Below are positions 20,966 to 34,600 of a stretch of 45,876 bases of DNA, in pieces. The position numbers and the translations under genes are program-made. The DNA comes from Seison nebaliae. Taxonomy: Eukaryota > Rotifera > Pararotatoria > Seisonacea > Seisonidae. The stretch is from contig JALJEE010001526.1 of assembly GCA_023231475.1 (NCBI GenBank), forward strand, positions 1 to 45,876, in the 5' to 3' direction. Each line of letters begins with the position of its first letter. The first letter of the stretch is position 1. Under the pieces are notes generated by a model that made no database searches, had not been told where the DNA came from, and saw only the letters and a program-made list of their open reading frames with translations.

Positions 20966-22499
20966 TCAATTGTCGTCGTCGTCTGGCCCACTAGTATCGC
21001 TGCCACTTTCATTATGATTCTCTTCTTTCGCATTCGGATAAAGAAGAACTTTACCGAAGTTGCTGTGCTCCAATAGTCGACTCATTCCATCTTCAATCTG
21101 GAGAATTTTATTGAGAAGGAAGTAGAAACAATTTAACTTTCTCGAAATCGTATGTGGAATCGATGACGGGTAGAATTTCTTTATTTTCCGCCATATCCCA
21201 AATTTTCGTTAGTGTCTTCTCTACGTATTTGTATCCGTATGGAACGGGAATATCGTTCAGATTCATCGAATCGTTCACTGATCCAATTTCTTCGTTTTGT
21301 TTGAAGAGTAAGTCACGTAAAGAAAAACCACAAATTGATTGATTGTCCTCCATTAATTTCAAGGGATTCACTTTATCCGTTTGCCACCATTGTAACTAGA
21401 GAGGAATGGCCAATAAATAAAAATTATGTATAAGAATTCGAAGGAACCTGATTAATGGATTTGGTGGCGAATGAGAGGAAAGCTTTACCTTCGCTTACAA
21501 CAGTGTTGGAGAAACCGTAAACGACATATTTGCCCATCGGTTTCAACAACGACAAACCTTTCGTTGTGTCCTCTCCACACATACAATCGAAAACGACATC
21601 GACACCATCGATATAATTTCTGAGAAGGAATTATAAAGACAAATAAAGAGCAAGAACTTTCGAATTTCCTGTTCGTAATTCGGTGTCTCAGTTCGATCGT
21701 AAACAAATTTGACAGTTTTATTTTCCAATAACTTCTCATGTTTATTCTTCGACGCAATTCCAATAACGTCGACGGAGACATGATTCAATAGTTGTAATAA
21801 TGCCGTTCCGACAGCACCGCCAACTGAATGAATTAATATCGTTTGCCCGTCACGTATACAAGCCACATCGTTCAAGAGAGCGAATGCCGTAAGGAAATTA
21901 ATTCCGTAAGAAATAGCGTCTTTGAAATTCAAGTTCGTTGGCAACAACCAACACTGATAGAATGGTACACATACGTACTCTGCCCAAGCACCATAATTAC
22001 TTATGCAATATACTCGATCACCAGCCTAAACATAATTGAATTGTGAAAAGGAAATGAGAAACCTTAAAATTTTTTACATTATTCCCCACTGCCTCCACTT
22101 CGCCAACTGCCTCGAAACCTAAAACGAACGGAGGTTTTGGAGCGTCTTGAAGAATTCCTTGCTTGGCCATTATATCTTGGAAACTTAATCCTCTAATGGG
22201 AAGAGAATGAAAAGAATGAATGATTTACAAATGCCAAACGAATATTTCACACGAATCAATAATTGATTGGGCTGGGGGGGCTGAAGATCCATCTCACCGA
22301 TCTTCATTTGACGCATAGCACCACCGAATCCCGTTTCGATTCGAATACATTGAGAAATACGTTGTTTACGTTTCGCTCGTTTGCCACTCTTCTTCGTTGT
22401 CTCACTCGTATTGGGATCAGTTGACGAGCCGGGAATTAGATCGAAAACGGATTTGAGCATAGCAGCAGGTTTTTCGCGGAAACTTTCCAGTTTCTCCAT
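20966..22499 (-). CDS. VAT1: VAT1-like quinone oxidoreductase family protein
   Basis: Six exons in gene order: 22240-22499, 22063-22192, 21658-22025, 21448-21619, 21138-21395 and 20966-21097, giving 439 residues. After splicing, conserved blocks line up with vertebrate VAT1: IRVKYSGLSFQDIMAKQG, VGDRV-like AGDRVYCISNYGAWAEYV, the dinucleotide-binding SVGGAVG (197-203), YIDGVDVVFDCMCGEDTTKG, LLKPMGKYVVYGF and the late FEKIEDGMSRLLEHSNFGKV. These are medium-chain, zinc-free reductase-fold proteins found at synaptic vesicle and mitochondrial surfaces, linked to lipid transfer and mitochondrial fusion control. An N-terminal extension of about 60 residues rich in Lys/Arg, and an acidic C-terminus (SGPDDDDN), are extra. 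All five introns are 37-52 nt with GTT donors. Confidence 0.9.
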
Positions 22500-23357
22500 T
22501 TGAAATTGTGAGAGAGTTGGTGAGTGAGAATAAAACAAATGGGAAATCTAAAGATGAATTAAAATTCTATTAAGTAGTTGAAGTGGACGAAGTAAGAGGA
22601 ATAGTAGTAATGATAATGTTCGTCGTAGTAGTAGTGTAGTTTAGTTGTAGTGATGACAGAAAATTGACATTGTGGTATTGAATACGAGTAGCAGGAAGAA
22701 TGGAAAAGGAGGGAAATAATTATTTCCAATATCTGCCCTTTTTATAGAATAAAGAAATTTTCATTTGTCGAATGTTATTTTTTTCTTTTCAAATTATTTT
22801 TGATGATGTTGGTCATATCTATTTTTTTTTCTTTTCTGAGAGATATATAATTCCCGAAATTATTTTCTGCTTGTTATCGAAATTCTCTTATTATTATTCT
22901 CGCCTCTTTCTAGTCATGCTGCCGTCATCTATGTTAAGGGAAATTCTACTTCTATTTTCTACTTCTACTCGATCATTCTCGTCATTATCGTCATGTGATA
23001 ATAAAGAAAAATATTTATTATATCATCTGGAATGAAAGTGTTGGCAAACATTTCAATCTGACTCTTCGGTAGTGGAATATAATAATATTTAATTCGTTTA
23101 ACACGGACACTAACGGATTCGGTGAGAGAAAGAAGCACTCCTATCTTATATGTCAATTGAGAATGATTCGACGAATTTAATGAAAATTTTACATAATCTT
23201 TATTCAATTAATTTTTTCTCCTAATTTTTTCTCCTCTACAAAAATTCCGTGTAGGGCACTTGGAAAAAGTGTTGGGTAAAATAAATTTTTCTACCATAGG
23301 TCCTTTTTATTGGTCCTCCCCAGTATCTGAAATGGAACACTTTAATTTATAAATAAT

Positions 23358-23400
23358 ATGCACATATCGTGCACATATAGTGCACATGTGGTGCATATGC
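23358..23400. repeat. four 11-bp TGCAC-containing repeats
   Basis: Four tandem units near TNGTGCACATA, each 11 bp apart, that is about one helical turn. Two contain the palindrome GTGCAC. This spacing would place proteins on one face of the DNA. Confidence 0.65.
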
Positions 23401-23423
23401 GCGCTCTCTTTCGAGAGAGACGC
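23401..23423. other. hairpin with TTCG loop
   Basis: CTCTCT and AGAGAG flank TTCG, and an outer GCG/CGC extends the stem past one bulged A. It directly follows the 11-bp repeats. As RNA this would be a very stable UUCG tetraloop hairpin; as DNA it also carries GAGA-type sites. Confidence 0.55.
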
Positions 23424-23593
23424 AATAATGAATGTTATTGAATAATACCGATTTCCGTGATATCGAACTATACCTCTATGTACTTAATAGTACATATCGA
23501 GACTGTCCTATACGCTTCACTGTATGACGGAATGGAACACACACAAATGGTAGTGCTAGGAAGTTCTTGCAAAGAAATGCCATTTCTCTTCTT

Positions 23594-23634
23594 CTCACAC
23601 GCACACATACACACACATACACACACATAAACAC
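23594..23634. repeat. CA-rich microsatellite
   Basis: Interrupted CACACA/CATACA run. The apparent cysteine/valine ORF on the minus strand here comes from this repeat. Confidence 0.85.
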
Positions 23635-24028
23635 GATAAATACACGTCTTTCCCCCATATGAATTATTTCAATATTTATTGTACAACTTCCAACCATGTC
23701 GAATAGAATAGACGCAAGATTATTTTATGTTATGTAAAAGGAATTAAAGAAGAAAATTTGGAATTCTTTTTTTTCTCCTGTAAGAGAAAAGAAGAAAGTA
23801 AGAAGGATGCAATAAGAAAATTTCCGCATCCTTCTTACTTCAATGGAATGTCAACGAGAATTGGAGGAGTAACTCTTTTCTTCCCTCCCAACAGATTGCA
23901 TCAGCACTCTTCTCTACCAAACGATGAGTATGGTGAGTATATACGAAAATAAATCTTCCATCCTTCTTCTTATGACGATAATCCGATATAACCGAAAAAA
24001 TAATGTTCATGAAAGAAACTCAATCAGT

Positions 24029-25235
24029 TCATTCTTCATCCGATTTCAATTTATTGACGCAGTAGCTCATACCTTTAATGTGAATCACATTCGTTCCATT
24101 CGCACACGGTTTGATCTCGATGTCAATCTTCTACAAATGAATGTTTGAAGAGAAAAAAAAATGGGAATGAACTGGAATGAATTGTCGGATTGTATGGAGA
24201 GCTGACGAGGAATGAGATGTCAATTCATTACATCGCATTGATGACGACCCTTCCGCCAATGCCATGTAGATGAGCAGTTGATCTTGCATCTTCTCATCCA
24301 CACACACATTGGCGAGATAGATTCGTTTGAACTCATCACATAAATCATTCACCGTTCCATCCATTAATTTCGCGTTATCGATTAATACGTCAAAGCCCAG
24401 AATTATCGATTTGTTGCACTTCATCGTAATTCTATTAAATCGTTGAAATTGAACATTAGAGAGGTATAAAATAAACGAACAATATCGACAGACAATCTCC
24501 CGCACATTCTTTATACGATTCGTATTTGTGTTCGAATTTCAACACATTCGACAACTCGGCGAATTGTGAAAGAAAATTTCTGATTCTTTTCTCACAATCT
24601 TCTTGATGTTCTCGCCTTAATTTACCAGAAGCGAATGTCTTGACAATTATTTCTCTCACTTCTCCTCGCTCCATCAATTGAATCGCTTTCAATTTCCCAT
24701 TTCCTAAACTTTTCAATTCACAACGGACTCTGCCTTGACCGCGAGGAAATACTCCATGTCGTAGAACTTTCAACGTACAGTCGACGTTCATGTCATTGAG
24801 CGTGGGAAGGAGAACATCAGTCATATATTCAATTGTTGGTGAATGAGAGACATTTGTTCCACCGATAACATCAAATATTGATGGTCCATCACTAAACAAT
24901 AATATGGGTATGATCTGTTGCAGTAATAGAGTGATACTTCCTGCTGTCTTACAATCGAAAATCTCTTCACCCAAATGACGTAACTGTTTAGTTTTGGTAC
25001 AATCGAACTCGATTTTGGTTGATGAAATTTCATTTCCTTTCATTTTCCCCCGGGAAATGGATTGGCAGATATTCACTCCCATTAAATGTTGAGGTCGAAG
25101 TCCGGGTTTCGGTCGATTATGACGGATTTTGTCGATTTGCAATCGACTTCTCAATAATGACGTGAGAGATAGTGAGAATCTGATGATTTGTCCACCACCT
25201 TCGCCTCGACCTCCATCGATGTAAATTTCACTCAT
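24029..25235 (-). CDS. RTCA: RNA 3'-terminal phosphate cyclase
   Basis: Three exons: 24481-25235, 24173-24431 and 24029-24130, giving 371 residues against 366 in human. Landmarks are GGRGEGGGQIIRFSLSL near the start, RPKPGLRPQHLMG, CKTAGSITLLLQQ, VIGGTNVSHSP and GQGRVRCELKSL. Near the end, MQDQLLIYMALAEG precedes the region holding the likely nucleotidylated histidine (H325, in TSHSS). The enzyme uses ATP to turn an RNA 3'-phosphate into a 2',3'-cyclic phosphate, acting in RNA repair. H325 marks it as the catalytic RTCA rather than the inactive RCL1 branch, although I placed that alignment by eye. The last exon was found by extending past the unspliced stop and ends in KGMSYCVNKL. The start is the first ATG (MSEIYIDGG). 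Confidence 0.92.
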
Positions 25236-25915
25236 GTCAATTACTTTCTCCAGTGGCACATTCAATCAACTTATAAATCCTCGTCTCTTCATTTCACAAT
25301 TACCATAACTCACTATTTCAACTAATAATCTAACTCATTTTCTCATTAGAAATTTAAGCTAGAGTTCATCTTACTCAATTTATGGAATTGCGCAATTTCC
25401 AAGTTTTGCACTTACCACTTACTAGACAAACTTACCTCATGATTTTATTGTTCGAATAAATACCTTAAATTTTGAGATAATTTCATAAAACATCTACGAT
25501 TCGTTGATATCGTTTTTTGAACAATAGTTTAAAATTCGACATATTTTTCGGTTTATTGAACTTATTAAATTAAACAGATTATGATAATTATTTAATTAAA
25601 ATATAAAAATAGTTTATAAAATCAGAATTTTTTTATATTATTATTATTTAATATCGAAATTCTCGTCGGGATAAATTAGAAAAAATATTTTAAAAAAAAT
25701 TATAGAGATGGAAATATTTTATAGTCTTAATTTTGTTTACTATCAAGTTAACTCTCTCTTATTATCTCTTGTTAAGTTACTATAATAACTTAATTATTAT
25801 GATTAACATATTTAATTACAACTATTATTAAATGTAGTAATTTAAATGAGATTAACGTTATAAATTATTTAGTTCAATGCATTCACAACAGAGAAAACCT
25901 TAGAAAAGTGGAATT
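25236..25915. other. AT-rich intergenic region
   Basis: No convincing frame. It presumably holds the RTCA promoter and the 3' end of the secreted-protein gene. Confidence 0.5.
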
Positions 25916-26557
25916 TTAATGTGACATAATCGTATACGTTCCCCCATCATAATGAAAACGAGGAGATTCGTAACAATTCTCTCTATCCACCAGAAATATC
26001 GGTTTTATTCTTAAAATCTCTTGAAGAATCAATTTGGGAAAACGTCTTTTGACAAATTGACGTGTTCCTATACCATTTTCTCTCATTAAAGTAAATGTAA
26101 TAGTTTTCCATTTACAGACGCTGCAAAGATAACTGTTGAAATAACTTTCCATAAAGTCATCTACAAGACCAGTTGATGTGCTATCGATGCCCAAAAAATA
26201 TTCGTTTCCAAGATCGGGTTTATACCGTCTCCAATATGGACAATTTTTTCGGAAATTGTAATTATTATCGTCATCGAAAAAAAACAGATTTTCAAATCGT
26301 TTTCCGGAAATTTTACCAATTCCAAATACTTTCCCATATAGACTCTCAATCATTCCTTTGTCAATAATTTGAAATCTTTCATTAGGGCAATCCTCTAATT
26401 GTATTCGAATAGTACAATCAGCGTGTTCCCCATTATACGAGTAGACGGAAGGAGTGATATTCGGAAGTAATGATGAGTTGATAGTACTGTTGACAGGATT
26501 CTTCAATAGTGACAGAATGATTGCATTAAAAATAAAGGCTATTTCAATTTTCACCAT
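25916..26557 (-). CDS. putative secreted cysteine-containing protein, unrecognised
   Basis: A 213-residue frame from the ATG at 26557, which opens with a hydrophobic signal-like stretch (MVKIEIAFIFNAIILSLL). An in-frame ATG 17 codons upstream would bury it. The mature part has six cysteines (ADCT, EDCP, KNCP, YLCSVCKW, ENCY) and probable N-glycosylation sites early on (NSTINSS). This fits a small secreted protein with up to three disulfides. No domain was recognised. Both flanks are gene-poor, and coding bias is weaker than in the housekeeping genes, so it could be a lineage-specific gene. Confidence 0.5.
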   Translation of the reverse strand: MVKIEIAFIFNAIILSLLKNPVNSTINSSLLPNITPSVYSYNGEHADCTIRIQLEDCPNERFQIIDKGMIESLYGKVFGIGKISGKRFENLFFFDDDNNYNFRKNCPYWRRYKPDLGNEYFLGIDSTSTGLVDDFMESYFNSYLCSVCKWKTITFTLMRENGIGTRQFVKRRFPKLILQEILRIKPIFLVDRENCYESPRFHYDGGTYTIMSH

Positions 26558-28687
26558 TTTACGACTGTTTATATTGAAACTATTCATAAAAGTTCTATAA
26601 CTATTCATAAAAAATTCATAGTTTTATAGTCAGTCAAATGATATTAATCTGTTTGAGTTATTTTTCTTCTTTGTGACATTTTCTAATTCAAATATCATAT
26701 ATCATTGGAAAGGAATATTTGAACGTGATTTTTTGGGGCAATTTTAAAGCAATTTAGCAATTTAGCTAAATGAAAAATCTATCTGATTTTCGACAGATGC
26801 ATAAATCGTTTAAGAAATCATTCAAAATGGTTTGTTTGAAGTTGTAAAGTTTGACTTACTACCTCGTTGACTCGGAATTGTTATAGTATCCCGTTTTCGG
26901 GGAATTATATTTCAATTCTCTTACTCAAAAGGAACTATTTCAAAAATTAATTTTCCTTAATATGTGAAAGTTGAAATGAATAAGGATGAATTTCTTTCTA
27001 TCGAAAACTATTCGACATATCTGATAAAGTTATGACTGTTGGTAAATATTTAAGGAGATGATGTTTCACTGTCAACTTTGTGAAATATTTTTTGATTTCA
27101 TCAACGAAAAATGAAACATTTGACAGATTTCATTACAGTTAAATTATTAAATTCAGTTTTGTTCTGAAAATTCTTCTTATTCTTGTTCCCAAATACTTCC
27201 ATTCATTAACTTATAATATTGATATTTGGTGTTTTCTTTGAATAAATGTGGATTTTTTGGAATTGATGGAATTAATAGATGGATGTTATTATATCTTTGG
27301 AATGCATAAAAATTAAATTAACTTACAAGAATAATTTGATGGAACTCTTGAAAGACGTGAAAATCCAAAATTTGCCGTCGATGTTTTTCAACTTTTTTTA
27401 AAACTACCTTTTTTTGTAAGAAATATTTAGGATATGATGTTGAATTTGAGATATTTAGAAAGAGCTTGAAATGTTCTTCTTAAATTACATATATTTCAAA
27501 AATTAATTTATACTTTGGACTTTTGTTCCTCAAAAAATTTTAAAAAATCAACTTTTCGAAAAATCTTAAATTCATACCTAAATATATGGTCCTTATATTT
27601 GTTCAATTTTATTGAAATTTTTTCTAAATCTATAACTCATCCTTCTCATGTTGTTGTTCCTTCTCATAAAAATAATCCGTTTTAAAAATTGGGAAATTAA
27701 GGGAAAGTGATAGAAATGACTGGATTCATAACCAACTGGCAATTCACCTACAGTCGTTGAAGGATGTTATTGTAAATGTTTTCGGAAGAAGCAAAATAAA
27801 TTAATCTTTTTCGGTGATGATGAGATTTAATTAATTTAGTCGTTCTCTTGATAGAATTGTGATATGGAAATAAAATTGTGTTTCACTCAATGTTGGGATG
27901 TTGGTGGGAAAGTTTGTTAGAAGGAGGAAGAGTTCATTAGCAGGAGTGACGGTTATATGACGTAGAGAAAGTGAGAGATGTATATGGGAGATAGTGAGAA
28001 ATGATTTTGAGGAAAATTCATTTTGATATTTTGGAAATATGATGGAAAGTGAACGAGAGTGCACATGAGAAGAAAATAATAAACAGAAAAATGAAAGGAA
28101 GTTAATGATGATACAGAACTATCAGTATCATGAGTCAGAGTAACGATTAAATTCATCAAATCTCTTTGGAACATTATCGTAATTTATGATGGGTAAAGAT
28201 CAATTCTTCTCCTGCTTCACATCTAGTTGGGTAGGGAGGAATTGTATAAGTAAGTTAATAATTTGCGCACAGACACTGAAATAAGAAGATTATTTTTCTT
28301 TTATCTTTCTTCACATTCAGCTTTCGAATAGTAGAAGAATCTCATCGAAAAGTTAATGAGAAGAATGAGAGCATACTCCGCTTTTTGATGTCGGTGAAGA
28401 GGGCAATCGTTCACTTTCCTTCTAATTCGTGGAGTTCTTCCATCGATTGTTAACGTTTCGAGGTAAAGATGTAGATTCACCAAATGTTCTCTCATCCTCT
28501 TCATATCACCCCATTCCATATATAAACGTTATTCGTGGAACTGTAAGAACGCTCTGTACAAATACAAAATCTTTCACAACTCCCAAACTTGAATTGAGAA
28601 AGTGCATTAGTAGCAGTAATCGACCGATTCTTATATAGATCGGCACTTCTGGTTATTCACGTAATTCTCATAGTTTTTGTAGGAAAT
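26558..28687. other. long gene-poor region
   Basis: AT-rich. Several 60-77-codon frames exist on the minus strand around 27.8-28.5 kb. One at 28301-28519 looks mildly protein-like, but none has clear splice partners or a family match, so none is called. Confidence 0.4.
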
Positions 28688-31600
28688 ATGTTTATTTTTT
28701 ATCTTCTCTCATTTTCCTTTTGCCTCATTTCCCTTCCTTCACTTCATGAATTCTCATTAAACGTTGATCTTCCCCATCCAATATGATAATTGTCCACTCA
28801 ATCGAAATTAAATTTCAAATTAAATTTTTAACAAAGTAACCATCGAATGTACCCTAATAAAGGATGATGGAAATATATTAAATTATTGTAAGAAATAATA
28901 TAATTATGAGATAAATACACGTATCCGTCGATGATAGAACGAATTCGATAGAGAAGAGAAATCTTTGCAACAGACGAAGTTGGAAGTTTCAACAACCGAC
29001 ACTCCTTGAAAGTCAAACGAACTAAAACGCATTTAATGTTTCCCTTCGCCAGAGAATGAGTTTAATGTAATTCTTTGTATTTTCTGTTGTTTCCAAAAGA
29101 CTTTTTCAAATTTGACGATGGAGAAATTATCATGGAAATTGTTAGATAGTCTTCCTTCCACAATCCGCCACTACTCTACACCTGAATTTTTAGTTTCTAT
29201 CGAATTATTGTAATCTCTTCCATCTTCCATCAAATTACGAATGTTGACGCCGTTAGTAATAATCATTTTAGTTATTGAAAACGATTAATTTAGGCTTGTT
29301 GTCCCAATAGTCATCTTGGGTCACGATGCACTTGTGATGGGACAGGACCGGTCGGTGAACTTGGAATAACTGGCCATCAAGGTCTTCCAGGTGAAACCGG
29401 CACTATGGGTGCAGCGGGTGTACAAGGCGCACTCGGCCCAAAAGGAGATCGAGGTGATTATGGAAGACAAGGAAGAACTGGAAACCGAGGACCAATGGGA
29501 AGACCTGGAGATAAGGGCTTCTCCGGTTTACAAGGTCAATCAGGACAATTAGGTCGTCGAGGTCTTCCAGGATTACCTGGTTGTAATGGAACAAAAGTTT
29601 AATGAAAACTTATATGAGCTTAAATATTCAATAAAATGTTTATAGGGAATTATGGGAGACGAAGGTATGTCTGGATATATGGGCATGCCAGGAATGCAAG
29701 GATCAAAAGGAGAAATCGGTCAACCCGGACCTGATGGAACTTATTACGGTAACGTTAACTACATGGAGTTACAGGGAGATCATGGAGATCCTGGATATGC
29801 AGGAACACCAGTTATTTTCCAAACTTGAGAATCATAGCATTTAATTTTATTTTGAAGGGAATTCCCGGGAAACCCGGTAACATGGGAATTCCAGGTAGAC
29901 AAGGGAGTAAAGGCATGAAGGGAGAATTTGGTCCCAGAGGTCCACCCGGCCCAAAAGGAATGATAGGTGAAACGGTAACTGGACCACGAGGAAGACGTGG
30001 TCAACCGGGTATTCCTGGTAAAAATGAACTCGTTCTACCATGTTATTTTCCGTTTCTTAAAACAAATAACTGATAATTAATAATAATAGATACTTCTGAG
30101 AATTTGGATAAAAATAAAACGGGTGAAAAAGGAGCCAAAGGACAACCCGGTGATCCCGGATATCCTGGCGCCAGAGGTATTGACGGAATGCCCGGTTATG
30201 ACGGACAACGAGGTGGCCATGGTGATCCAGGTAGCCCTGGTAAAGTGGGCTATATTGGACTTCCAGTTAGAGAATTATCAAAATTTTACTGTACAAACCG
30301 TTATTAGGGAAAACGAGGAAAAGATGGAGTTCCTGGACGATATGGAATGAAAGGTTTCGCCGGTTCCCGAGGTTTCAAAGGAGAGAAGGGTAACGACGGA
30401 CCTACTGGTTATAAGGGTCCAAGAGGAGATCCAGGTCGACCTGGTTATCCTGGGTCTCCGGGTCGAAATGTTGGTAAATTTTATCGATTTCTTTATAAAA
30501 AGACATTGAAATTTAGGTCAACGCCACCGAATTTCTAAATATCATGCGAGGTGCTAAAGGTAAAAAAGGACCTAGAGGTTCGAGAGGACCAACAGGTCTT
30601 TCTGGAGAACCTGGTCCACGTGGAATGAAAGGATGTGGAGGAGCTGTGGGACAAGTTGGTCCACCAGGTCCTCCTGGTCGACCAGGTCAGCCCGGAGCTT
30701 CAATTCCAGGAGCTCGAGGATATCCTGGTTTGCCTGGCGTTCCAGGAAATCCGGGATCTGATGGTTTGCCAGGACTTTCTGGTATATCAGGTGAAGTAGG
30801 AATGGATGGAGATTCTTTAATGGGGGAATCTGGACGTCCAGGTCAACCAGGAGTTCCTGGATTACCTGGAATGAAAGGTTATCGAGGAGATTCGGGTGAT
30901 CCCGGACCTGATGTTATGATGACTCCTATAAGAGGCACGCCAACAACTGGCCTTCAAGGGTTAAAAGGTTTCGAAGGAGATCCAGGATCACCTGGATTTC
31001 CTGGAGGTAGAGGAAGAGATGGATTACCTGGTTTGTCCTTTTTATTTAATTTATGATTAATAATAAATTTATTTTTTTAGGAATTGATGGACAAATGTGT
31101 CAAAATTGTCATGTTTATCCGGGCGCCAAGGGCGGCCAAGGAGATGCGGGATATCCGGGAATTCCCGGTAATCCTGGTCCTGATGGAACTCCAGGTGTGG
31201 AAGGTATAGATGGAAATCCAGGAATAGCAGGAAATCCAGGTAAAAAAGGTGAACGAGGCTATCAAGGTTTACCTGGTTACGATGGAATGCCCGGAGAAGC
31301 CGGTGACTTAGGAGAAATAATTTATCTTCCTGGTGAGAAACCTATAAGAGGTCAACCTGGTTTTAATGGACCAAAGGGTTCCCGAGGAGATCAAGGTACT
31401 CCAGGTCAAAATGGTTTAGTTGGTCAAATCGGTGCAGTAGGTCAACCTGGATTATCCGTTAGTAAATATATTATAATTTATTGATTAGATTTTTCTTATA
31501 TTTCATAGGGTGATGTCGGTAAAACTGGACCATCAGGTCCTACCGGAGTAAAAGGTGCTAAGGGACATCCAGGAGCACGAGGAGAACGAGGTGATAGTAT

Positions 31601-34600
31601 GCCTGGTCCACCCGGTCAAGAAGGTCCTTCAGGACCTGTTGGACCTCCAGGATATCCTGGTGCAAAAGGAGAAATTGGAAGCTATATTTCCAACCAACCA
31701 GATTTTTCGAAATTCCAAGGTTCTCCCGGGGATGACGGTCTTCCTGGAATGCCAGGTATTGATGGAATATATGGTTACTATCAAATATTTTCATTCTTTT
31801 TACTAATACTTCCAATTCCTCTTCATAGGTGAAAAAGGTTTAGATGGAATTCCGGGAACTTACGGAACATCTGGTCGTAAAGGCGAAAATGGTGAATCAG
31901 GTAGACCAGGAATCGATGGCGCTCCAGGTCCTAAAGGATACAAAGGTTATCCTGGAAAATACGGAATGACTGGAGAGTTTGGACCAGCTGGACCAGTCGG
32001 AGAAATGGGACAAATAGGTAATCCAGGTCATGTGGGTCGAAAGGTTATTTTCTATTTCTATTATTTCTTTCAAAAATAACGATAGGGAGAAATGGGTGAT
32101 ACTGGTTATGGAATGCCTGGCTTACCAGGTATTGACAGGAAAATGGGTATTCCAGGTAAAACTGGTTTACCTGGAGTTCCAGGTGAAAACGGATACGTCG
32201 GTTTGCCTGGAGAAGCAGGTTTTACTGGGCAGATTGGATTTGCCGGTTTACCTGGTTTGAAAGGAACAAAAGGAGATGAAGGAGATCGAGGACAAACTCT
32301 ACCATTACCTCCACAAAGAACAGTCAAAGGTGAACAAGGTGAATCAGGTTTATCTGGTGAACAAGGTATGCCAGGTATGGATGGATTTCCAGGCACCGTT
32401 GGAGAACCTGGAGATAAAGGACCTGTAGGACAACGAGGTAATGCTGGTGTTTTTGGTTTACCTGGTTTACCAGGTGCACCAGGAGCTAAAGGAAAATCAG
32501 GAAATCCTGGTTACATTGGACTACCAGGATCCCCTGGCTATGTAGGACAAGATGGATTACCGGGCAAATCTGGTCCATCAGGTGCAGTTGGCGTGAAAGG
32601 AGAATCAGGTGGTTCAGGATATCCAGGTTGAATTTCGTTATTTATACACTTGATTATTATATTTTACTTTCAAAGGTTTACCTGGAAAGACATATCCTGA
32701 TGGAAAGAAAGGACAAGTTGGAGATGTTGGAATCTCAGGGTTACCGGGAAAACAAGGAATGCCTGGATTGCCAGGTACCGATTTTGATGGTTTTGGTGAA
32801 AAGGGAAATCGAGGAGATTCGGGCTATAGTGGATTACCTGGTTTAGCTGGAAACAATGGTCAAAGAGGTCATGATGGACCACCAGGAGAACCTGGTGCGG
32901 TCTACCATTCTAGCCCCGGTTATTTTAATTGTTTAATTACTTTTTCATAACATAAAATACTTCTTTCCAGGACCGAAAGGTTATTCAGGTCCCAAAGGAG
33001 AGCGAGGTGATAACGGATTATATGGTGTTGAAGGAAAAATGGGTATTTCTGGTATGAAAGGTGAACCTGGAAATGATGGATTTATGGGTGCACCTGGTCG
33101 AAGTGGTTTACCAGGTAGATCTGGAATACCTGGAGTTAAAGGAGCTAGAGGTGGTGCAGGTTTTATGGGAGTGCCAGGTCAGCCTGGTAAAGATGTTCTT
33201 TTTCATTTATTTCAAAAAGTTGTTTATGTTTCTTTCATTCGTTCTAGGGTAAAGATGGATATGCCGGTTTTAACGGAGAAAAAGGTTTCAAAGGAATGAT
33301 TGGAGAGTTTGGTACTCGAGGAACACCGGGATTACCTGGTCAAAATGGAGCTGATGGTAGAGATGGTTTGCCTGGTTTACCAGGATTCCCAGGTGAAATA
33401 GGAGACAATGGTCCAGCCGGTTACAATGGAAAACCAGGATTATCTGGACTTCCTGGTTATAGAGGTATGGACGGTATTCATGGAGAAAAAGGTGAAGCCG
33501 GTACATCAGGTTATCCGGGAGAATCAGGAGATGATGGTTTTCCGGGTCTCAAAGGAATTGTGGGTGATGTTGGTTATCCAGGAAGTCCTGGAGAGCCGGG
33601 TCGTTTAACTGGAGAATCTTATCCAGGAACACCTGGAATGAAAGGTAAACAAGGAGACGATGGTTTCCCTGGTATTCCAGGAATGAAAGGTGAACGTGGA
33701 AGTCAAGGTTCATCTGGTGATGTTGGTACTGCCCCGCCAGCGAGTTTGGGAAGGAAAGGTGAAATGGGAGAGATGGGAAATATGGGTATCCCTGGAATGA
33801 TGGGAAGACCAGGAAATCATGGTGATCAAGGACCTACTGGTCCAATGGGAAATCCAGGTTATCCAGGATCAGATGGAAAATTGGGTCGAAATGGATTTCC
33901 AGGTGCACTTGGATTGAAAGGAGAATCGGGTGAATTAGGTTTCCCAGGAGTAAGTGGCAGACCAGGAGTTCGAGGTGAAAACGGAAGAGATGGACCTAGT
34001 GGTATGAAAGGTATTCGAGGAGATGACGGTTACAGAGGATATGATGGTCTACCTGGAAAAAAGGGAGAAAGTGGTTCACCTGGTCCAGTAACAAGAATGC
34101 CAGCAACTGTTGGTCTTCCAGGAGATGTTGGTGTTTCCGGTTTACCTGGTCGTAAAGGATGGCAAGGTCTTACCGGCATGATCGGTTCACCAGGATTACC
34201 TGGTCAACCTGGATTACCGGGACGAAATGGAGCAAAGGGACATTTTGGAGATGTTGGATATGTGGGAATGAAAGGTACGGCTGGGCTCGTTGGTTATCCA
34301 GGTCAGAAAGGAGGATCTGGTTCTGATGGTCTTCCAGGAATGCCTGGAGAAGATTCCGATTTCGCTGATTATGATATCATGTTCGCTGTTCATTCACAAA
34401 CTCGAGAGACGCCAATTTGTCCAAGTGGAACAAAGAGATTCTATGATGGCTATTCACTTCTTTTCTTACAAGGTGATAAATATACATTCGGTCAAGATTT
34501 AGGTTTGAATCATAAATTTTTAAATATTTTTGAAATTTATTCTTTGAAATTAAATAGGAAGTCCAGGATCTTGTATGAAAAAATTTAATGCTATGCCATT

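Larger units (their letters stand above)
22500..24028. other. intergenic region
   Basis: Between the 5' end of VAT1 and the 3' end of RTCA. It holds GTA/GTAGT-rich 5' sequence of VAT1, a repeat-hairpin cluster and a CA microsatellite. The frames I examined look non-coding. Confidence 0.4.

Noticed and set aside
23476-23697. Cys/Val-rich ORF on the minus strand
   Set aside because: Its composition comes from the CA microsatellite and there is no other support.
28301-28519. 72-codon minus-strand ORF upstream of collagen
   Set aside because: Mildly protein-like, but no poly(A) signal, homologue or splice partner was found.
29241-29293. Short hydrophobic frame ([10 protein letters not shown]) directly before collagen exon 2 as its signal peptide
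   Set aside because: It would need a 23-nt intron and gives too short a signal; the exon at 28688-28762 supplies a full signal peptide in phase.
29403-33506. Leucine/valine- or proline-rich ORFs antisense to, or in shifted frames of, the collagen gene
   Set aside because: They are frame shadows of the Gly-X-Y repeat.
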